Below are positions 1-6,594 of a stretch of 6,594 nucleotides of DNA, one piece after another. Positions within the stretch are counted from its first letter, which is position 1; every line of letters starts with the position of its first letter. Location: the NCBI GenBank assembly GCA_013203365.1, contig JABMQG010000537.1, positions 1 to 6,594 on the forward strand. The letters run 5' to 3'. The DNA comes from Planctomycetota bacterium. Its GTDB lineage: Bacteria; Planctomycetota; Phycisphaerae; SM23-33; FEN-1343. The notes below the pieces were generated by a model. The model was not told the origin of the DNA, ran no database searches, and saw only the letters and a list, made by a program, of their open reading frames with translations. Made by a program: the position numbers and the translations under genes.

Positions 1-1953
<1,953 letters not shown>

Positions 1954-2007
1954 CTCTATCCCTACCGATTCAGTAGCTGGGAGTAAGAGTCACGATCGTT
2001 TATTCGT

Positions 2008-2037
2008 CTGTCTCCGCCTGACAGTTCGGAAAAACTG
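2008..2037 (-). promoter_or_regulatory. Two mutually exclusive short hairpins in the gmd leader
   Basis: CTGTC (2008-2012) can pair with GACAG (2020-2024) across a 7-nt loop. Alternatively, CAGTT (2022-2026) can pair with AACTG (2033-2037) across a 6-nt loop. The arms share bases 2022-2024, so only one stem can form at a time. Each stem is only 5 bp, which can easily arise by chance, and no poly-U tract follows. Function as an attenuator is speculative. Confidence 0.15.
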
Positions 2038-2103
2038 ACCCGGCCGCAGCCATGTCTGGACCACCGGCCAACATCCGCGCAGGCCCAAGCCGCAGTCTTT
2101 GTT

Positions 2104-2109
2104 AGTATA
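2104..2109 (-). promoter_or_regulatory. Possible -10 box for gmd-fcl
   Basis: The minus strand reads TATACT here, one change from the sigma-70 -10 consensus, about 150 bp before the gmd ATG and just downstream of the palindromic element. No good -35 box lies 16-18 bp upstream (AAGAGA at 17 bp), so this is only a candidate for a promoter separating gmd-fcl from the upstream genes. Confidence 0.2.
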
Positions 2110-2138
2110 TCGACAAGCTCCAGCGATCTCTTGACTTA

Positions 2139-2160
2139 GAGCCTATCCTAATAATCCCTC
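2139..2160 (+). repeat. Left terminal inverted repeat of the MITE-like element
   Basis: A 22-nt arm beginning GAGCCTATCC and ending ATCCCTC. It is the reverse complement of 2275-2295 except for one extra base near the inner end. Confidence 0.8.
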
Positions 2161-2274
2161 GTCGGCCCGAGGGCGAGCAAAACGCCGAGATGCAAGGAGT
2201 GCGAAGCAGGCAACCTTCGACGGTTGCCGATGCAGCACGACGCCGCAGATCGGCGTTGCAGCCGACCGAAGCCA

Positions 2275-2295
2275 GAGGGATATTAGGATAGGCTC
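2275..2295 (-). repeat. Right terminal inverted repeat of the MITE-like element
   Basis: A 21-nt arm beginning GAGGGATATT and ending ATAGGCTC. It matches the complement of the left arm at all positions apart from a single-base deletion. Confidence 0.8.
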
Positions 2296-2309
2296 TTAGA
2301 GAGAATATC

Positions 2310-3497
2310 CTATCGTGAGCGATTGAGGATGCCTCTCAGGAGCTGGCAATACCTGCCCGTCTGACGCTGGCGATTGAAGTCTGTCTCGGCTGCGTGCCGT
2401 GCGTTGCGGCCCATGGACTGGCATAGCATAGGGTCGCCATGCAGTCGGCGCACGGCCTTAGCCAACGCGGCGGGATCGCCCGGCGGGCAGACAAGCCCGC
2501 ATTCGTGGCGGGAAATGATCTCGGCTAGTTCCGTCTCAGGCCCGCACACGCCGATGATTGCCGTACCAGCCGCCAATGCGTAGTAGGTCTTGCTCGGAAC
2601 GCTGACACCTTCGTACAAAGCACCCAGTGTAACCACCAGGCAGTCGGCTGCTGTGAGTGTATAGCGGATCTGTTCGAGCGGCTGGAATGGCAGAAGCTCT
2701 AGATTAGACAAAGCCTTTCGGCTGGCCAAGTCCTCGACCTGCTCTTGCCGCGTACCGCTGCCTATCAGGATAAATCGAACCTCCGGCAGATCGCGGCACA
2801 GGTCGGCGGCCTGAACTATCGTTTCCACGTCGTGCGTGGCCCCAAAGGCACCGCTGTAGATCACCGCAAACTTTTCGACAAGCCCGTGTTGTCGCGCGAA
2901 GGGATTGTCCTGTTTGGCCAGCGGGACGATGAAGTGAGTGTCGGCCCAATTCTCGATGACCTCGATGAAGACGTCGTCTGAGGGGTGAAGGTGGCCTTTG
3001 AGCAATTGCTCCATTCGCCGGCCTATGGTTATCACACTCTGTGCACCAAGGAGGCTTCGCCTGCTCAGACAGCGAAGGACCCTCTCGATCAATTTACCCG
3101 TGCGGATCATGCCCATTCGAGCTAAGACGTCCGGGTAAACGTCGTAGACCAGCAGCGTGTACTTGACTCCGAACAACCAGCTGGCTATCGGCCCCAGCCA
3201 AGGCACCAACGGCGGGTTGCTGACCAGCAGCCCCAGCCGGTTGCGATGCCTGCCAAGCGCCATGAGTGCCTGCCAGCTGAATCGACACCACGTCCATATT
3301 CGCCGCCAGGCGGGGGTCTTGGTCAAGGGGCAGGCCGGCAGGTGGCGAAACGGCAGTGATTCTCCCTCGGCGACGTCGACCCAGCCACTAAGCAGCAAAA
3401 CGTCGATCCCCGCAAGCGTCAGGTCCGCCAAAAGCTCCTTGAATAAAGGTCCGGTCACCTGGTTGATCGCCAAGATGCGGGCCTTGCGACGGTTCAA
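2310..3497 (-). CDS. Glycosyltransferase, GT4-like, WbuB-type
   Basis: A 395-residue GT-B fold transferase, probably acting at the cytoplasmic face of the membrane to add a sugar from a nucleotide donor during repeat-unit assembly. The N-terminal half has SNPP (93-96), a hydrophobic stretch and LLVYDVYPDVL (115-125), which resembles the D-x-x-P-[DE] segment of WbuB relatives. The C-terminal donor domain has AVIYSGAFG (211-219), FILIGSG (242-248), LPFQPLEQI (269-277) and GVSVPSKTYYALAAG (297-311). The usual second glutamate of the GT4 E-x7-E motif is not evident. The start is TTG at 3497-3495, chosen because AAGGAG (3507-3512) sits nine bases upstream and no ATG or GTG is better placed. It follows the aminotransferase stop by 39 nt, so the two are probably one operon. 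Donor and acceptor sugars cannot be read from the sequence; GDP-fucose or an amino-sugar are both possible. Confidence 0.85.
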   Translation of the reverse strand: MNRRKARILAINQVTGPLFKELLADLTLAGIDVLLLSGWVDVAEGESLPFRHLPACPLTKTPAWRRIWTWCRFSWQALMALGRHRNRLGLLVSNPPLVPWLGPIASWLFGVKYTLLVYDVYPDVLARMGMIRTGKLIERVLRCLSRRSLLGAQSVITIGRRMEQLLKGHLHPSDDVFIEVIENWADTHFIVPLAKQDNPFARQHGLVEKFAVIYSGAFGATHDVETIVQAADLCRDLPEVRFILIGSGTRQEQVEDLASRKALSNLELLPFQPLEQIRYTLTAADCLVVTLGALYEGVSVPSKTYYALAAGTAIIGVCGPETELAEIISRHECGLVCPPGDPAALAKAVRRLHGDPMLCQSMGRNARHAAETDFNRQRQTGRYCQLLRGILNRSR

Positions 3498-3506
3498 AGA
3501 AGGTTT

Positions 3507-3512
3507 CTCCTT
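3507..3512 (-). promoter_or_regulatory. Ribosome binding site fixing the TTG start of the glycosyltransferase
   Basis: The minus strand reads AAGGAG, a strong Shine-Dalgarno match, nine bases before TTG at 3497. It decides this non-ATG start, because the only ATG in this leader (just upstream of the site) runs into a stop at its third codon. Confidence 0.7.
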
Positions 3513-3536
3513 CAGAACATGTTTATCTTCTTCGGT

Positions 3537-4643
3537 TCACGCAAGAAACTCCATGGTCTTGTCGGCCACGAATTTGATTTGCTCGTCCGTCAATTCGGGG
3601 TAAATCGGCAGGGCGAGTACCTCGTCGGCTGCCTGTTCGCTGATGGGGAAGTCGCCGCGCTTGTAGCCTAACGAGGCGAAGCACTCCTGCTCGTGCAGGC
3701 ACAGCGGATAATAAACGGCCGTGTGGATGTCGTGGCTGGTGAGGAAGTCTTTCAGTTCATCGCGCCGTTGCGGGACGCGAATGACGTACTGGTTGTGGAC
3801 GGAGACGTTCCCCTGGCGGACCGTTGGCGTTCGGATCGCATCAAAGCCGGCGAATAGTTTGTCGTACCTGGCTGCGTTGGCGCGGCGTTTTGCCGACCAC
3901 TCGTCCAAGTGCGCCAGTTTTACGACAAGCGCGGCGGCTGAGAGGCTGTCCAACCGGAAGTTTCCGCCGACCCACTTATGTTTGTACGTTGATGTCTGCC
4001 CGTGGTTTCGAAGTGTGGCGAGCTGCTTTGCGAGGGCCTCGCTCTGGGTGACAATCATACCGCCATCGCCCAAACCGCTGAGATTCTTGGACGGGTAGAA
4101 ACTGAAGCAGCCCGTCGTGCCGATAGACCCGGCCTTAAGCCCCTTATGCGTAGCGCCTATGGACTGGGCGGCATCCTCGACGACAGCCAAGCCGTGGGCG
4201 TCCGCCAAAGCCATGATCGGATCCATCCGGGCCATCTGACCGAACAGGTGAACTGGGATAATGGCCTTGGTCTTGTCGGTGACGGCCGCGGTGATCTTAG
4301 CCGGGTCGATGTTGAAAGTATCGGGCTCGATGTCTGCAAATACCGGCTTTGCGCCGGTGCGCCAGATGCTCCCGACCGTGGCGAAGAAGGTGAATGGCGT
4401 GGTTATCACCTCATCTCCTGGGCCGACGCCAAGCGCCATCAAACTGCACAGCAGCGCGTCCGTGCCGCTGGAAACCCCCACGCCCGCGGCGCATCCGCTG
4501 TAAGATGCGATGAGCTTTTCCAATTCCTTCACCGACGGCCCGTGAATAAACCACTGGCTGTCCATGACAGCCAGGACCACGGGTAGGATTTCATCCTTGA
4601 TAGTGGCGTACTGCGCCTTCAAGTCCAGCAGCGGAACCTTCAT
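3537..4643 (-). CDS. DegT/DnrJ/EryC1/StrS family PLP-dependent sugar aminotransferase
   Basis: Transfers an amino group, usually from glutamate, to a keto-sugar nucleotide in the cytoplasm. Counted from the start used here (368 residues), the family features are SGTDALL (59-65), PFTFFAT (83-89) and FADIEPDTFNIDP (102-114). Next come VEDAAQSIGA (155-164), whose Asp157 contacts the PLP ring nitrogen, and FSFYPSKNLSGLGDGG (180-195), whose Lys186 forms the internal aldimine. The ATG at 4643 is preferred because MKVPLLDLKAQY is the common N-terminus of the family. An in-frame ATG at 4673 would add ten residues, and neither has a strong Shine-Dalgarno site. The pattern resembles WbpE/FdtB-type enzymes, which aminate C3 of UDP-3-keto-GlcNAcA or dTDP-3-keto sugars, but the substrate is not certain. 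The WbpA-type dehydrogenase transcribed divergently next door favours the amino-uronic-acid option. It leads the minus-strand cluster. Confidence 0.93.
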   Translation of the reverse strand: MKVPLLDLKAQYATIKDEILPVVLAVMDSQWFIHGPSVKELEKLIASYSGCAAGVGVSSGTDALLCSLMALGVGPGDEVITTPFTFFATVGSIWRTGAKPVFADIEPDTFNIDPAKITAAVTDKTKAIIPVHLFGQMARMDPIMALADAHGLAVVEDAAQSIGATHKGLKAGSIGTTGCFSFYPSKNLSGLGDGGMIVTQSEALAKQLATLRNHGQTSTYKHKWVGGNFRLDSLSAAALVVKLAHLDEWSAKRRANAARYDKLFAGFDAIRTPTVRQGNVSVHNQYVIRVPQRRDELKDFLTSHDIHTAVYYPLCLHEQECFASLGYKRGDFPISEQAADEVLALPIYPELTDEQIKFVADKTMEFLA

Positions 4644-4818
4644 AACTTGCGTCCAAATCTGTAAATAATCCATTTACCAATCACGTCGACAAGCCAGTAT
4701 GGTAGTGGCCGTCAGGGCATGCGGCCAGCAAAAAGCGACATTTCCAACCCGAGAGCCATACGCGAGGCTTTTGTGTCAAGAGATGCGCCATGACAGCCGA
4801 TATGATTTCTCTGTGAAG

Positions 4819-4845
4819 CTAACTTTAACGACTGTAAACGGTTAG
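4819..4845. promoter_or_regulatory. Imperfect dyad in the divergent intergenic region
   Basis: CTAACTTTA (4819-4827) faces TAAACGGTTAG (4835-4845): nine pairs interrupted by a two-base CG bulge, around a seven-base centre. It lies between two divergent sugar operons, about 90 bp before the dehydrogenase start, where an operator or a structured leader could sit. No regulator is known and chance is not excluded. Confidence 0.25.
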
Positions 4846-4868
4846 GCCTCCGGCTGGTAAGAGGCTAA
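4842..4868 (+). promoter_or_regulatory. Hairpin-forming inverted repeat upstream of the dehydrogenase
   Basis: TTAGGCCTC (4842-4850) can pair with GAGGCTAA (4861-4868) over eight base pairs with one bulged G and a ten-base loop. No poly-T tract follows, so it is not a standard terminator. It overlaps the dyad at 4819-4845, so the two structures would compete. It lies about 63 bp before the GTG start and would be in the 5' leader if transcription begins upstream. The remainder of the region between the divergent genes (from 4674 to 4931) shows no reading frame and no convincing promoter pair. Confidence 0.25.
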
Positions 4869-4919
4869 GTTGGCATTTCAGTGGATTGCTGCCGCATCTG
4901 GTTGCCGATCTGAGACATT

Positions 4920-4924
4920 AAGGA
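4920..4924 (+). promoter_or_regulatory. Ribosome binding site fixing the GTG start of the dehydrogenase
   Basis: AAGGA lies seven bases before GTG at 4932, which is ideal spacing and supports a GTG start rather than any internal ATG. Confidence 0.7.
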
Positions 4925-4931
4925 CACGGAC

Positions 4932-6248
4932 GTGATTGACCAACTGCTAGAGAAGATCGCCGGCAAGAAAGCACTGGTTGGCGTTGTGGGCCTGGGGTAT
5001 GTCGGACTGCCACTGGTGCGTGAGTTTACACGAAGCGGCGTGAAAGTAATGGGCTTTGACATCGATCCCGAAAAAGTTCGGTCACTTATGGCCGGGCGAA
5101 GCTACATCGAGCACATCCCCGCCAAGACCATCCGGGCCATGCTCGCCGGCAGGCTGTTCACGGCAACGACTGACTTCAAGAGACTGTCACGCCCGGACGC
5201 CATTCTCATTGCCGTGCCTACCCCGCTGACGAAGATGCGCGAGCCTGACACGACCTATGTGGAGGCTACCGCCCGGGCGATTGCCAGGGTGCTCCGCAAG
5301 GGACAATTGATTGTTCTGGAATCGACGACCTATCCCGGGACGACGAGGGAAGTCATGTTGCCCATTTTGGAGACATCCGGGTTGAAGGTGGGAAAGGATT
5401 TCTTCCTTGCCTACTCACCGGAGCGTGAAGACCCTGGCCGGACCGACTACACCACAAAAACAATCCCCAAAGTGGTCGGTGGCTACGATGACGATTCCCT
5501 GGCGGCAGCCGTGGCCATCTACGAGACGGCTCTGGACACCGTGGTTCCCGTCAGCAGTTGCGAGGCAGCCGAGGCGTGCAAGATACTAGAGAATACGTAC
5601 CGCTGCGTGAACATCGCCCTGGTCAATGAACTGAAAATGCTCTTCGACCGGATGGGCATCGACATATGGTCCGTAATTCATGCCGCAGCCACCAAGCCGT
5701 TCGGGTTCCAGCCTTTTTATCCCGGCCCGGGGCTGGGCGGACACTGCATACCCATCGATCCGTTCTATTTGAGCTGGAAAGCCAAACAATACGGCATGAC
5801 CACGCGATTTATCGAGCTGGCCGGCGAGATCAACGTGCGAATGCCGGAGTTCGTTCTCCACAAGACAATAGAAGCGTTGAATCAGGGCGGCATGGCCTTG
5901 AAGGGCGCGAAAGTTCTGGTGCTTGGGCTGGCGTACAAGAAAGACGTCGACGACGTGCGAGAGAGTCCTTCGCTGGAACTGATCGAGTTGCTCAAGGCGC
6001 ACGGGGCAAACGTGGACTACAATGACCCGCATGTGCCCAGGACCCACAAGATGAGGGAGCACAACCTGAAAATGAGGTCCGTCCCGCTGACGTCGGCGAA
6101 CCTTCGGAAATACGACGCCGTGCTGATCAGCACCGATCACTCGGCATACGATTATGCGTTCATCGTCAGGCATGCGAAGCTGGTGATCGACACCCGCAAT
6201 GCCACAGCCGGAGTCCGCGTGGGAAAACGGAAGGTCGTACAGGCCTAG
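4932..6248 (+). CDS. wbpA: Nucleotide-sugar 6-dehydrogenase, UDP-N-acetylglucosamine (WbpA) type
   Basis: An NAD-dependent cytoplasmic enzyme oxidising C6 of a UDP-hexose to the uronic acid in two steps, probably UDP-GlcNAc to UDP-GlcNAcA. The 438-residue length is typical. The NAD-binding domain begins GVVGLGYVGLPL (17-28, glycines 20, 22 and 25), with Asp43 in FDIDPEKV (42-49) as likely ribose ligand. VPTPLT (95-100), ESTTYPGTT (130-138) and SPEREDPG (162-169) are family signatures. The central helix has Lys217, Glu220 and Asn221 in KILENTYR. The catalytic cysteine is Cys272 in GPGLGGHCIPIDPFYL, and the C-terminal domain contains GLAYKKDVDDVRESP (332-346). The KPFGFQPFYPGPG context (255-267) is that of UDP-HexNAc rather than UDP-glucose dehydrogenases; this substrate call is from recalled family patterns. 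The GTG start has AAGGA at seven bases. It is transcribed away from the aminotransferase that could act later in the same pathway. Confidence 0.93.
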   Translation: MIDQLLEKIAGKKALVGVVGLGYVGLPLVREFTRSGVKVMGFDIDPEKVRSLMAGRSYIEHIPAKTIRAMLAGRLFTATTDFKRLSRPDAILIAVPTPLTKMREPDTTYVEATARAIARVLRKGQLIVLESTTYPGTTREVMLPILETSGLKVGKDFFLAYSPEREDPGRTDYTTKTIPKVVGGYDDDSLAAAVAIYETALDTVVPVSSCEAAEACKILENTYRCVNIALVNELKMLFDRMGIDIWSVIHAAATKPFGFQPFYPGPGLGGHCIPIDPFYLSWKAKQYGMTTRFIELAGEINVRMPEFVLHKTIEALNQGGMALKGAKVLVLGLAYKKDVDDVRESPSLELIELLKAHGANVDYNDPHVPRTHKMREHNLKMRSVPLTSANLRKYDAVLISTDHSAYDYAFIVRHAKLVIDTRNATAGVRVGKRKVVQA

Positions 6249-6365
6249 CGCACCGTGGACTTTCCGATATTTGAGCGGGCGAGTGCAGAGCCGGTCGTCT
6301 CCGGTGCAGTTGTGGAGGAGCAATTCCGCTAACCCGCGCCGGTGCCCGGTGCATTGGACAAGCTG

Positions 6366-6594
6366 ATGCCGTCAGTGACAGAACAATGGGACTACTTGAT
6401 CGTCACTGCCTCAAGCGACGCGCAGGCAGCGGCATACGAATCGCACTTGTCGGCCCGGCGGGAATTGGGCCTGTTGGCGGGCGTGCGGAACGTGATGGTC
6501 GTCCCCGACGCCGACGGTCGCCGCATCGGAAGCGGGGGGAGTACGATCTATCCCCTGGCAGGGGTGCTCAACCGCGAGCTGGCCGGGCCCGAGG
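6366..6594 (+). CDS. Probable L-fucose-1-phosphate guanylyltransferase / fucokinase (FKP-like), N-terminus only
   Basis: The first 76 codons of a protein that continues past the window. WDYLIVTAS (8-16), the LGLLAGVRNVMVVPD segment (34-48) and RRIGSGGSTIYPL (52-64) resemble the start of the pyrophosphorylase domain of bifunctional fucokinase/GDP-fucose pyrophosphorylases. In those enzymes a GSGGGT or GSGGST loop binds the nucleotide. Such enzymes make GDP-L-fucose from free L-fucose through fucose-1-phosphate. Only this domain start is visible, so the kinase half and the sugar specificity are not shown; another sugar-1-phosphate nucleotidyltransferase is possible. The start is uncertain: ATG 6366 is chosen, with TTG 6354 and GTG 6342 also in frame after the stop at 6330. 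No good Shine-Dalgarno site precedes ATG 6366; a GGAGGAG at 6314-6320 is too far away. It lies 117 bp after the dehydrogenase on the same strand, and that spacer has no supported gene. Confidence 0.72.
   Translation, partial: MPSVTEQWDYLIVTASSDAQAAAYESHLSARRELGLLAGVRNVMVVPDADGRRIGSGGSTIYPLAGVLNRELAGPE

Larger units (their letters stand above)
1954..2135. other. Non-coding leader region upstream of gmd
   Basis: The stretch between the palindromic element and the gmd start holds no reading frame I can support. On the minus strand it would be the leader of gmd-fcl. It contains a TATACT hexamer (2104-2109) and two small overlapping stem possibilities (2008-2037), listed separately. No promoter with both boxes is convincing. 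Confidence 0.5.
2136..2298. mobile_element. Palindromic MITE-like element with TTA target duplication
   Basis: A 157-bp element (2139-2295) is bounded by near-perfect terminal inverted repeats and flanked on both sides by TTA (2136-2138 and 2296-2298), as expected of a target-site duplication. The interior is also a long imperfect palindrome. GGCAACC (2209-2215) and GGTTGCC (2222-2228) close a six-base loop TTCGAC almost exactly at the element centre. Further out, AACGCCGA (2181-2188) mirrors TCGGCGTT (2250-2257), and GTCGGC near 2161 mirrors GCCGAC near 2261. It encodes no protein, so it would have to be moved by a transposase elsewhere. A 3-bp TNA-type duplication is known from part of the IS5 family, so a parent there is possible but not shown. 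It lies 11 bp beyond the glycosyltransferase stop codon and could form a large RNA hairpin between the two gene pairs. Copies elsewhere in the genome would confirm it. Confidence 0.75.

Noticed and set aside
2139..2295. The palindromic element read as an ordinary rho-independent terminator
   Set aside because: The structure is far longer than a terminator hairpin, has no poly-U tract after the stem in either direction, and has target-duplication-like flanks. A mobile origin explains it better, though it may still affect transcription.
4644..4673. Ten-residue N-terminal extension of the aminotransferase from ATG 4673
   Set aside because: The frame is open, but the extension is not typical of the family and its ribosome binding site is no better, so the internal ATG at 4643 was preferred. 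It cannot be excluded.
4774..4779. Perfect TTGACA -35 hexamer on the minus strand upstream of the aminotransferase
   Set aside because: No acceptable -10 box lies 15-19 bp downstream (GCTCTC at 17 bp; the TATGGC hexamer is only 13 bp away), so it is left as a chance match.
6314..6320. GGAGGAG as ribosome binding site of the FKP-like gene
   Set aside because: It is more than 20 bases from the nearest in-frame start, and a stop codon at 6330 lies between them.
6255..6332. 25-codon GTG-started frame before the FKP-like gene, in phase with it but ended by TAA at 6330
   Set aside because: It has no ribosome binding site and no family similarity. Nothing suggests stop-codon read-through or a broken N-terminus, since the recognisable domain begins normally after the stop.

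Overview
The window is a moderately GC-rich bacterial surface-polysaccharide (O-antigen, capsule or exopolysaccharide) locus made almost entirely of nucleotide-sugar genes. Two gene sets diverge from a 258-289 bp intergenic region near 4.65-4.93 kb. I cannot name the organism. The mix of WbpA-type dehydrogenase, gmd/fcl and a protein resembling a fucokinase/GDP-fucose pyrophosphorylase would fit a Planctomycetes/Phycisphaerae-like or other environmental Gram-negative bacterium, but this is a weak inference from gene content and recalled family resemblance.

The minus-strand arm, read in transcription order from right to left, has four genes. First is a DegT/DnrJ/EryC1/StrS sugar aminotransferase (3537-4643, possibly to 4673). 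Next, 39 nt downstream, is a GT4-like WbuB-type glycosyltransferase with a TTG start (2310-3497). Then comes a 356-bp gap, followed by GDP-mannose 4,6-dehydratase gmd (934-1953) and, after 31 nt, GDP-L-fucose synthase fcl with a GTG start (902 down past the left edge). The gap holds a compact palindromic element of 157 bp with 21/22-nt terminal inverted repeats and flanking TTA direct repeats. It looks like a non-autonomous MITE inserted just after the glycosyltransferase.

The plus-strand arm has a complete nucleotide-sugar 6-dehydrogenase of the UDP-GlcNAc (WbpA) type with a GTG start (4932-6248). A 117-bp spacer follows, and then the first 76 codons of a protein resembling the pyrophosphorylase domain of L-fucokinase/L-fucose-1-phosphate guanylyltransferase (6366 to the right edge).

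Read together, gmd and fcl make GDP-L-fucose de novo from GDP-mannose. The dehydrogenase and the aminotransferase fit a second branch towards an amino-uronic-acid type UDP-sugar. The glycosyltransferase would add one such sugar to a growing repeat unit. The right-edge gene, if correctly identified, would add the salvage route to the same GDP-fucose, so both routes would lie within about 6 kb. No RNA gene, CRISPR array or complete transposase gene was found.
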